A stretch of 64,000 bases of DNA, taken from NCBI GenBank assembly GCA_034766995.1, contig CM068319.1, positions 23,107,959 to 23,171,958 on the forward strand, in the 5' to 3' direction. Positions 27,020 through 37,292 of this stretch are shown piece by piece (the stretch's first letter is position 1; each line of letters begins with the position of its first letter). The DNA comes from Acanthacorydalis orientalis (taxonomy: Eukaryota > Arthropoda > Insecta > Megaloptera > Corydalidae). The position numbers were made by a program, and so were the translations under genes. The notes under the pieces were generated by a model. The model ran no database searches. It was not told where the DNA came from and was given only the letters and a program-made list of their open reading frames with translations.

Positions 27020-27990
27020 AGCTCAAAATTGCACGTTAATCGTCATCACCAACTGACTACAACTGTCACTCGATTTTTGTTGCGACAGCAACATCTCTGT
27101 CCATCAAAAATAATGCACCCGTAACACATGAAATGTCCGCCGCCCATAGGGCGCAATGCGAGCGGCCAGATAAAAATAGAAGTTATTATTTCACGGTTTG
27201 AGCCTCCTTCGAAGAAACACGTAAAAACTAATCACTGGTTTCTTCTTACAAGACGAACAGAAAATGTCTTGTATTGCGGCAACCATCTTGTACGTAATCT
27301 ACAACAAACGACACTTGTTTTCAACACTAACAATATTTGAAAATCTTTATTACGTTACACAGTCTCCGATATAAACGAATTTCCAAAAATAAGCAACCGT
27401 CAAAATATTAGCCTTCCACTATTCAATGATTTAATAAGCACCGCACGACGAAGAACATCAATTGCAATAACATTACGCCCAGACGGGGCAAAAAGCCCCG
27501 TTGGTCGTTGTCAATAGGCAATTCACGTTTACAATCACTTTTATTAATAACACGAAATCAACCATTGCCCAGATACTGTTCAATATTCAACATATTCTAA
27601 TCAGATTCGTTATCGCAAAAATACTAACACTACTTTTTTGATGCAGCTCAATACGGTCTAACACCCCACTAATTTCGATTGCACTCGCGTACTTTCTCCA
27701 CAAATGTATAAAAAAAGTGTCGTTTTTAACAATTTACACGATTATATCCAATATAGAGTATTGCTACATGAAAAGCTGGCAGATATCAAAGTCCACAATT
27801 ACCCATTCATGCAGGCTTAATAAATAATAGGATGAGTTAAACCTAAACCAATGGGGTGTGGAATATAACATGACGTCACAGTAGTCCAATGTATTGATTA
27901 GGGTTATGGAGACGACGCAATCGCATGACGCTTACAGCACCATCTAAAATACCATTTTCTTCTTTTTGGCGGGAACACCCTCAACATTAC
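27020..27990 (-). promoter_or_regulatory. Rim 5' leader and upstream region with CCAAT, CRE and E2F-type sites
   Basis: The 970 bases upstream of the Rim start codon have more GC and CpG than the introns. Near the distal end lie CCAAT boxes at 27848-27852 and 27886-27890, a CRE TGACGTCA at 27871-27878, and TTTGGCGGGAA, a textbook E2F site, at 27965-27975. A 7-bp GC hairpin is at 27483-27501. The region probably holds the Rim transcription start and untranslated leader; which gene the distal cluster serves is unknown. Confidence 0.5.
27483..27501. repeat. Perfect GC hairpin in Rim upstream region
   Basis: ACGGGGC (27483-27489), a five-A loop, and GCCCCGT (27495-27501) form a perfect 7-bp stem. 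If transcribed it would be a stable structure in the Rim leader. In minus-strand sense the loop is five T. Confidence 0.7.
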
Positions 27991-28016
27991 ATACTTAAAA
28001 CATGTTTAATAATTCA

Positions 28017-28069
<53 letters not shown>

Positions 28070-28856
28070 CAAGTTAATAAATATTAAATTAATTATTTGC
28101 GGAAAGCAAATATGTTAACTAAAACATTATTGAAATAAGTAAAAAAAGCAAATGTTAAAAAGATTAGAAATTGAAAACGTATATTTTATTTATAAAAGCT
28201 TAATTTTTATTTATTTAATCTTATGCCATTTTTTTAAATACAATTAATAATAAAGTTTTTTCAAACATTAAATTCACTTACAGTTACTTATACACATAAT
28301 ATATAAAGTGTTTGTATATATATATATATACTAACTGAAAAAAGAATTTTCTACAGTACACTACAAATTCACATATCAAAATACTTTATAATCAAATTCA
28401 AAAAAATACTTTTAAAACAATTAAAAAAGTATTCCATTTCCTCCAAAGATTCAAATATAAATTAATTATATTTATTTCTCTATCTTTTGATTGTTACAAG
28501 GATTAGTTTTACTTAAGAATAAATATTTTTTCTGTAATAACTTTTAGTAGACTGTTAATCTCTCTTATGAAATGCGAATAAAATAATTGCTGTCCATGAA
28601 AAAAAAAACATTTATTTTCTAAATTAATACAATTTTTTACTCGATTCTCATTTATTTGTTTTTTTTTCGTCAGGAAATGTCCCATAACTTTTGAGCTCCT
28701 GTATTTTTTAAACTTTTATATACGAAAAAGTTGCATATTGAAATGCTGAATCAATAGATAAAATCGTAATGTGAATCGGTTCATTCATTCTCGAACTTTT
28801 AAAATGTGTTTTCACAGACAAACGAAATGCTTTCTTTGTTTTACACACACACATAC

Positions 28857-28865
28857 AAACATATA

Positions 28866-28939
<74 letters not shown>
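28857..28939. repeat. Interrupted (TA)n microsatellite
   Basis: Two TA arrays broken by TTAATATAT near the middle, in the Rim/botv spacer. Confidence 0.9.
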
Positions 28940-28941
<2 letters not shown>

Positions 28942-29425
28942 TATATATTAACAGAGCATTCTACAATTTACTGCTGGATAAAAGTTTTATCTAATTTCTT
29001 CCAAGTTCAAAAATCTAGTTTTTCTCTTTTCAACACATTTCCAGCAATTTTTATATTCATATCTCCTTTAATGATTTTTTTTCAGGTTTTTTTTATATTT
29101 TGATTCAATATTTTTTATCGTCTATCTGTTGTTATTTCTTTTTATATAATCCCCCATTTTCATTTATAACTCTTTATTCTCCTGATTTTAAATGTAATAC
29201 ATGCTTGTTTTCGTATTCATTATATTCTCATCTTATCTCTTTGCTATTTACAACAAATATCTTTCCACGGTTTTCTATGTTGTTTAAAATCAGTGAATTA
29301 TTTTGGCATTCAAGATCCATACTCAACTTTCATATGTAAAGATTTGATATGTAGCTTCACTAATTTGTAGTTATTAAGATTGTATATATCACTAATCAAT
29401 TAAATATTCTCTCTCTCTGTGTCTG

Positions 29426-29430
<5 letters not shown>

Positions 29431-29493
<63 letters not shown>
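29431..29493. repeat. (TA)n microsatellite
   Basis: About 60 bases of TA preceded by a CT/GT-rich stretch. Confidence 0.95.
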
Positions 29494-29496
<3 letters not shown>

Positions 29497-29715
29497 GTAT
29501 GTATGTATATATATAACACATATGTGTATGTATGTGTACTATGTTATGCTTTGATGTATATATTTTATTTATGTACTTATATATATTTTCATATTTTATG
29601 AAAACAAATTAATTTTTTAAAATAACAATTATTTTATATTTGTTTACAGTCTTGAATTGTTCAACTGACATTTAATATTAAAATATTTCCAGAAACAAAA
29701 GTGTTTTAATGTGTT

Positions 29716-29721
<6 letters not shown>

Positions 29722-29779
<58 letters not shown>
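29722..29779. repeat. (TA)n microsatellite
   Basis: About 58 bases of TA, 110 bases before the GC-rich repeat copy A. Confidence 0.95.
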
Positions 29780-29781
<2 letters not shown>

Positions 29782-29888
29782 GTCGATTTATTTTTTGATA
29801 CAAGGTTTCTATGATATCCAAATATGTTTATTGTTTTATTCGGTTACAAGTACGTGCTATATCTATCTACATTCTTACAATTAACAAG

Positions 29889-29946
29889 TAGGCGAGCGCA
29901 GCGAGCCCTGGGGGTTGACGATCGAGGTAAGTAGGGGACGGAACCC
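29889..29946. repeat. GC-rich dispersed repeat, copy A
   Basis: The segment reads GGCGAGCGCAGCGAGCCC, then GGGGGTTGACGATCGAGG, and ends near GGAACCC. It is an island of high GC in AT-rich DNA and aligns with the segment at 51464-51522. The two share a CC-GGGGTTG-CGA core and a GGA-CCC end. Confidence 0.55.
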
Positions 29947-30843
29947 AAATACATATATATATATAATTAAGTGTGCCAAAATTACCAAACAATAATTAAT
30001 ATTACATAAAATTTGATATTCATATTATTAAAATCAATAATCATTAATCACTATTAACTACAAAAATGTTAAATTCGTTACAAAATTTGAATTTATCAAA
30101 ATTTATGAATAAAATTATAAAAAGCTTAACTTAGTTGTTTTAATTAAAATCTTTTTTAAAGATGTGTTTAAACATTCAATGCAATAACTTTTTTAAAACA
30201 TATTTGTTGTATTCTAAACAATTGTTTTTCTGAAAATGAAATACATAATAAGACCAATATTAAATACTCTTCTCACTAAACATACCTTCCTTGTTTATAT
30301 AACTTCGTACAAATGTTTAACTAAAGTTACTTATTAAAAAAAAAAAATCATGAGAGTAGATAATATCAATAAAGCATTAAACTGTTCTCCATTATAATCA
30401 TCTATTTTTATGCCGTAAATAAATAAAAAAAAGCTAACAAACCATTTCACACTTGTTAAAAAATAGGGAATTTATAACAATAACATTGGTAATAAATGGC
30501 AACCCTGAATTAATAAGTAATGATGTCTATAACCATTTTTTAATATGTCAAATTGTTAGTGTTTCGGCTACTATTTATTTTTAATGATATTTTTAAACGA
30601 CAATGCTATGTTTTTATAATGAAAACAGAAATGATGTATATATAACATTTTTAATAGTATATTTAAAAAAATGTTTTGTTTAATTATAATAAAGTCTTTT
30701 AATTTTATTTACTTTTATTAAGTATTTAATATCATTAAATTATACGATGTATTTGTTTTAAATACACTTATAAAATATATAAATTACAACATTTAATAAG
30801 AAAATTATGTATATGTGTATGTAAAATTACTTAAATTTATGTA

Positions 30844-33800
30844 ATGATGGTGTTCGATAAAAATTTAAATGCTCATGACTCCATTTGTCACTGGTTAGGG
30901 CATATGCGTTTATCTAGAATTTTAATTTTAGTCTCTGCAGTACTTTTTATAGTACCAATGATAGCACATTATTATTTGTCTCGAGTTGAACATTCAGTTT
31001 CCACAAATAGTTTAAGTGGACATAGATCCCGATCTCATCTTGAAACTTATGATGACTACACATCTTTAAAAGCATCAGAATTAAGGTTAAGAGTTGATGA
31101 ATTAATTCGTATTAAAAGTTCTGTGTCCTCAGAGTTAAGAGATTTAGAATCGAGACGTCAAAAATTACAAGCAGATGTTACATCGAATACACAAAGAATT
31201 GATCAATTAAAACAAGAATTAGCACGGCAGCAGACTGAACTGGATAGATTAAAGATATCAGTAGAACAAGCTCAAGTTGCTCACAGAGAAGCATTGCAGC
31301 GTAATACTCCAGAACTTGCATTACCACGACAGTTAACAGCAGATTCGTTACCGTTGTTAATGGATCCGATATCATCAGACTTATCTAAATCTTGCCATAT
31401 GCATACTTGTTTTGATTATTCACGCTGCTCTCTCACATCTGGATTTCCTGTTTATGTATACGATCCTGATGTACATTCAGTAGTAATCGATGGTTTGAAT
31501 GTAGATGGATTTTTAAAAACTACTTTAAAACAAACACTAGGATATAATCCACACTTTACAAAAGATCCAAAACAAGCATGTGTTTTTCTTGTATTAGTTG
31601 GTGAAGCATTGCCATCAAATACTGATATAAAAAATTATACAGCAACAGTAGATGTGAAGTCTTTGCATAATTTACCATATTGGGGTGGAGATGGTCGTAA
31701 TCATGTACTCTTAAACCTAGCTAGAAGAGATTTATCAATCGGTTCAGGAGATATTTTTTCTAATATTAATACTGGACGATCAATAGCTGTACAATCTTCA
31801 TTTACTCGTAAAATGTTTCGACTTGGATTTGATTTAATAGTTCCTCCAATTTTGGGACCACCTGGTGGAGATGTCTGGCAAGAATGTTATTCTATGCTAC
31901 CTGCTCGCAGAAAATATCTACTTTCCTTTCAAGGTGAAAAAAGGCCGATGTTTGATAAACGATCCTTTATAAATCATGGAACCAGTCAATATTTTGGAGA
32001 TGATGAGAATGAGTTTCGAGATACAGAAGACAGTAAAAATATTGATGCATTCATTTTAGAACATTTGCGTGAAATGTCAACTGGTAGCACAGCCGATAAA
32101 TTTTATTTTCAATTTGAATGCATCCCAGCTAGTGTTGAAAAAAGCCCTGCAATAATTGAAGATTGGTCTTTATGTGGTACAGACAGTCTCAGACGTGCTC
32201 TTCTTCGTGATTCTACATTTGTACTTATATTATCGCCAAGTCCCAGCAATTTGATATCAACGACTATTTTACAAGCTCGTCTTTACGAAGCTCTACGTTC
32301 TGGAGCTATTCCTGTGATTCTCGGAGGAGATCAAATATTACTTAGTTATTCAGAAGTGATAGACTGGAGACGTGTTTGTCTATTTCTTCCAAAAGCACGA
32401 ATAACAGAACTACATTTTTTATTACGTGCTGTTTCTGATGCAGATCTTTTATCTATGAGAAGACAAGGGCGATTTATTTGGGAAAACTATTTAAGTTCAG
32501 TTCAAAGTACAGTGGATGTAATAATAGCAATTTTAAGAGACAGATTAGGTATTCCACCAAAACCAATTGAAGATATAATTGCAGTAAGTGTATTCAATTC
32601 AACATTTCAACCTCTTCAAACAGATGCCATAGTTCAAGATTCTGAACCAGAAGAAAGCTTAGGACCTATAGAACCACCATATCCAAGCCCTGCATTTAAA
32701 AGAAACTATACATTATTTTTTATGCAAGGTCATGAAATATGGAATGATTGGGGAGATCCATTTCATATGTATCCTCAACTACCATTTGATACAATTTTGC
32801 CTTCTGATGCTAAATTTTTAGGTATATTTTTTATTGGTTTAACTTTTGTATCATAATTAATAACTATTTTAATAGTTTATAAATGTTATACATGTTAATA
32901 TAAACACATTTATATGTATGTATATTTTGTATGCATGTATGTACATATATATGTGTATATATATATATAAACACATGTAGACAAATAATATGCACTAACT
33001 GATGATTGAAGGTTCAGGAACTGGATTTAGACCTATTGGAAAAGGAGCTGGTGGAGCTGGTAAAGAATTTTGTGAATCATTAGGAGGAAATACTCCTCGA
33101 GAACAATTTACTGTTGTCATGTTAACATATGAAAGAGAGCAAGTTTTAATTAACTCAATAGGAAGATTACGAGGATTACCGTACTTAAATAAAGTGGTAG
33201 TGATTTGGAATTCTCCTCGACCACCATTAGAAGATTTAAGGTGGCCAGATATTGGAGTTCCTGTGTCAGTACGTATGTCTATACATGTTAATGTGTTATT
33301 ATATGTAGGAAGAATATTTAATTTTTAACACATAGCGAAACAGATAAGATTAAATTCATTTTCCAAATATCATTTAGTTTTTATCAGTTATTAAAGATAT
33401 TATATTTATAATTAATTATATAAGTTTTTATTACATAGAATGATTTAAAATTTTAGGTTATTAAAGCTACAAGGAATAGCTTAAATAATCGATTTTTACC
33501 TCTTGATGTTATTGAAACCGAAGCTGTACTTTCAGTTGATGATGATGCTCATTTACGTCATGATGAAATAATATTTGGATTTAGAGTATGGCGTGAACAT
33601 AGAGATCGTGTTGTAGGTTTTCCTGGCCGATTTCATGCATGGGATTTAAATTTTCATGATGGTTGGTTATACAATTCAAATTACAGTTGTGAATTTAGTA
33701 TGGTTTTGACTGGAGCAGCCTTTGTACATAAATATTATATGTATTTATATTGGTACTGGTTACCTCAAGCTATTAGAGATAAAGTAGATGAATACATGAA

Positions 33801-34234
33801 TTGTGAAGATATAGCAATGAATTTTTTAGTGTCTCATATTACAAGAAAACCTCCTGTTAAAGTAACATCTCGATGGACATTTAGATGTCCAGGATGTCCT
33901 GTATCACTATCAGAAGATGACACTCATTTTCAAGAGCGTCACAAATGCATTAATTTTTTTACTCATGTATGTATATTTTAATTATATTTTACTGCACATC
34001 TGAATTTGTTAATACATAAATGTTTATATAGAAACATATATTTAAATATACATTTATTTAAAGAAAATAATGTATATTCAAATAATTATAAAAATTTAGT
34101 GGATAATATCAAAAAAATATTTCTTGTAGGTATTTGGATACACGCCACTTTTGAACACGCAGTATCGAGCAGATTCAATATTATTTAAAACACGAATTCC
34201 TCATGACAAACAAAAATGTTTCAAATTCATTTAA
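30844..34234 (+). CDS. botv: brother of tout-velu, exostosin-like 3 (EXTL3) glycosyltransferase
   Basis: EXTL3 proteins add the first alpha-1,4-GlcNAc to the xylose-linked tetrasaccharide, starting heparan sulfate chains in the Golgi. Exons 30844-32821, 33012-33268, 33457-33966 and 34130-34234 join in phase to a 949-residue protein ending KCFKFI, close to the family length. It is a type II membrane protein with one N-terminal segment (about 26-44), a coiled-coil stem (about 75-145), an exostosin (GT47) domain and a C-terminal GT64 domain. The DDD metal/UDP-sugar motif ([11 protein letters not shown]) is at residues 773-775, and the [18 protein letters not shown] signature follows. The start at 30844 has an in-frame stop at 30832-30834 just upstream; a second Met follows immediately. 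Exon 1 is unusually large (1978 bp). The exon 2 acceptor lacks a pyrimidine tract. In flies this gene supports Hedgehog, Wg and Dpp movement. Confidence 0.97.
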
Positions 34235-34887
34235 TTTTGATAAAAAACAAAAATGAAGCTGAATTAACTAAATATAAACAATGTAGTCAATTTAAATTAT
34301 ACATCACTTTTACTTGGAAAAAAAGTATTGTATTTACATATTTTTAAATTTGCCATTTATGGTATCTTCTTATATACAACTTTAAACCAAATGACAATCC
34401 ATTTAATACTAAAAAAAATGTATTTAAACAAATTGTCCTAAACTAAGTACACCATTTTTTGTTAATTAAAGAAAATATTTCTTGTTAATAACATTTCAAA
34501 CAAAATCATTTATGTAAATCATAAAAACATTTTTTATAAATAATGAAAGTTAAATGTATTTTTTAGTCAATAACATGTTTTTTAAGCAGCATATATAAAA
34601 AATCTATATTAAAATGTAAATTACATGAAAATAAGAAGCATTAATGTAACTGTAATGACAATTTAGTGTGACAACATTTCATAATAAGAACAAACTAATA
34701 AGTGTTGTGTTAATAATATTAACTATAGACTCATAAACAAATAATTTATAGAAATATATTTATTTGTATACACATTATTTGTACATATAAATTAGATGAA
34801 ATGTATATATAATTAATTTAATTCTTTTTTTTGTCTTTTATAAAACAAAACAAATCAGTTATAATTAATAATATTTAAATATAGATA

Positions 34888-35405
34888 CACAGGGATAATC
34901 AAAAATCACATTTTCATATTAATTGATACTATAGGTTTGAGACAATAAATTATCAATGAAAGTTATGTAATTCTCAAAATTCAAATTTATAGCAAATATT
35001 GCAAATAGAAATATTAAATAGAGTAAATGAAAAAAAAGTAATGATAATACAAAATAATTCTTTACAAGATAAATATTAATTACAAGTTACTAAAGATATA
35101 ATTTCCAATTTTTAAAGTATTCTTATTATCTTAAAAAAATTTCATTATTATTTTCTGAATTATTTAATATCTTAGATACTATAAATTTCAATTGTTCATA
35201 TTTTTCCATAATTAACATATCACAGAAATAAATCAAATAAATAACTTATCATCAGATTATCCCAAAAAATGTCAACGGTTGTATTGTAAGATATATTTTT
35301 TATTAATAAATTACTGTCTCAATTCTATTACCTAATAAAAAAAACTACATTTAAATGTATTAAAAATATATGTAAATCAAAAACTATTTTTTAGTTATCC
35401 CTATG
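34888..35405. mobile_element. MITE-like element with imperfect inverted ends and TA duplications
   Basis: The left end CACAGGGATAATCAAAAAT and the reverse complement of the right end, CATAGGGATAACTAAAAAAT, match closely. Each is flanked outside by TA (34886-34887 and 35406-35407), as in Tc1/mariner-type insertions. Similarity resumes deeper: TTTGAGACAATAAATTAT on the left against TTGAGACAGTAATTTAT on the right, with an indel between. The 518-bp element has no transposase frame, so it would be non-autonomous. Confidence 0.65.
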
Positions 35406-35999
35406 TACAAATCAATTCCTATGGAATTATAATGTACTTTTTTAATTGTGCATTTTCAAATATTAAATAAAAAACAATTTTTATTTTAAAAATTGTTATT
35501 TTTTTACAGTAATTCCCAACTATAAATCATAATATAAAATCAATGTTAATTTAATTATTTTCGAATTTAGTTATCAATATTTATAATATATTTTTAATAA
35601 AAATAATTTAAAATAAGGAAATAAAAAACCTTATAATAAAATTGAGTTAGTTAATAACATCACTATGATAAAATAATGTACCATTGTTTACTTAAACTTG
35701 GGATTTGATATTTAATTATTCAGGAAAAAAGTATAGACGGTACCTACTGAGTGAATGGTGGAGAAATATAGGGGAAATGCAATGGAACGTTCATGATGGC
35801 AAAGGTAGTAATTTTTGGCCCCCCTAGTACCTGTGTCACATACTATAAACACTAATTGTGAATAATAACATTACTATAAGTGAAAATCAGCTTACTTTAA
35901 CGTGAACATGTTTTTCAGAATGTATTATTTATAATGTACACTACATATACTTTCTGTTTTGAGTGCACGGGTAGAAACACTACGGGCTTACTGATTTAA

Positions 36000-36167
36000 C
36001 AGGTGCAAACTAAACCCAAAATTTTCAATGAGTTATTTGTATTGCACTGTAGTAGCTCATTTTCTGAAAAGTTTGAGCAGAAAATCCCTGGAAACAAATG
36101 TTGCATTGTCGGGTGCACAAATAATAGTTTGAATTCTCTGAGCACACAGTTCTACAGATTTTGTAAT
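36000..36167 (+). pseudogene. THAP zinc-finger-like fragment
   Basis: A stop-free stretch of 56 codons ends NKCCIVGCTNNSLNSLSTQF followed by YRF and a stop codon (36168-36170). The CxxxxC spacing (second Cys of CC to the next C), the following Asn and the Phe-Tyr-x-Phe about 20 residues later are the signature of a THAP domain N-terminus. There is no in-frame ATG; a possible acceptor (TTTAACAG) ends about 36001 and a possible donor GTAATT follows YRF. It may be a decayed transposon-derived (P-element or THAP9-like) gene or one exon of an undetected gene. The downstream Cys and His of the domain were not found. Confidence 0.35.
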
Positions 36168-36504
36168 TGAAAGTATAAAAGTGAAAGCTAAATTTGGTGT
36201 TGACAAAAGTTTAGGACCAATAATATTAAAGAAAAAATGTATAAACATTTATAAATATTAGTAACAACAATAATTAAAATATAAAATTTTGTAGTCAGAC
36301 TATAAATATTTATTTATTTACACCTATAAGTCAACATGTTATTTTTACCTTAAAACAATGTTTATTTTAAATCTAAAATTAAAGATTTAAAAAATAACAA
36401 CTTTCACAACACGTTTTCTCATTACCAACAGTGCAAAACGTTATAAAATCAATGTAATGTGTTATATTTGCAAAACAGATTTTCAAAACAATTTCCATAG
36501 CGGT

Positions 36505-36568
36505 TCAACATTAAATGCGGGGTCAGCTGTCAAACATTAAATACGAAGTTAGCTGTCAAACATCAAAA
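36505..36568. repeat. 26-bp tandem repeat with TGACAG-type sites
   Basis: Two units (36505-36530 and 36531-36556) and part of a third share the pattern CATTAAAT-CG--GT-AGCTGTCAAA. Each full unit contains CTGTCA, the reverse of the TGACAG core bound by TALE homeodomain proteins such as Homothorax/Meis. It lies about 750 bp upstream of the DZIP1 start codon. Confidence 0.55.
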
Positions 36569-37292
36569 CATTGGTATTTTCATGGCAATTAAATAACTGA
36601 TTGAGAACATTTTTATTAAAATAAAATGAATTACAGCTTACCTTTTCAAAAAAAAGGTTTGCACCCAACGGAATAATTTTAATTTACAAGGAAAACATAT
36701 TTAGATACTTTGACAATATAATTCCTATGAAGAATCGGGAGCCAAAAGTTCTATCGAAGTAGATAGTTGGCGCCACACTTTACCGTGCACAACAGTTAGA
36801 GATTAGTTTATACTCGTAACTTCATATGTAACACAAAACTATATAACATCTATGTATATTTTAAACTATATAAATTTATTTTTTTTATTGTAATGAATTC
36901 ATTTCTTTATTTTAATTGATGATTATCAATTTACTTTATTTTAACAAACCAATTTTTTATACTTATTTAGAATTATAAATCTATGGTATATAATAACAGG
37001 AGATATAACTGAAACGTGAATAAGTCGAAAAAGATTTGTTATTCAATCATATTTATACTTCTAATTTTTAATATTGAAATTATTAAATAGCCCATACCAA
37101 CCATAAATAACTGTTATTTTATAATTCGCAACATTTGTCATGCAGCATATTTCATAGGTAAACATTAATGTCAACTCTACATGAGTCACCTGAAATTATG
37201 ATGAAAAACTTGATTGTAACTAAACAGAATTTTAACGTATTAATTAAGTAGTTATTCGTGTGAATTTTCAAAATAATTTTCGATATAAAAGA

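Larger units (their letters stand above)
27991..30843. other. Intergenic DNA between divergent Rim and botv
   Basis: The region is AT-rich, with large TA arrays at 28021-28069, 28857-28939, 29431-29493 and 29722-29779. A GC-rich repeat copy sits at 29889-29946. It must include the botv promoter and leader, but I see no clear core elements. Open frames at 28771-29339 are not convincing genes. Confidence 0.6.
34235..37292. other. Intergenic DNA between botv and DZIP1
   Basis: The 3' untranslated region of botv begins here. It also contains a MITE-like element (34888-35405), a less AT-rich block (about 35720-36250) with a THAP-like reading frame, a 26-bp tandem repeat (36505-36568) and the DZIP1 promoter and leader. 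The segment 36725-36800, with GTTGGCGCCAC, is also CG-containing. Confidence 0.6.

Noticed and set aside
28671..28760. Possible mariner-type remnant (GTCAGGAAATGTCCCATAAC region)
   Set aside because: The wording felt transposon-like but I could find neither inverted partner nor transposase codons.
28771..29339. Phe/Ile-rich plus-strand frames upstream of botv
   Set aside because: They overlap TA arrays and T-rich DNA; no conserved motif or start context.
36571..36588. X-box (RFX site) near the ciliary gene DZIP1
   Set aside because: TTTTCATGGCAATT is only an imperfect half match to the RFX consensus.
36765..36780. CTCF-like insulator site at GTTGGCGCCAC
   Set aside because: Only the central GGCGCC agrees; too short to claim.
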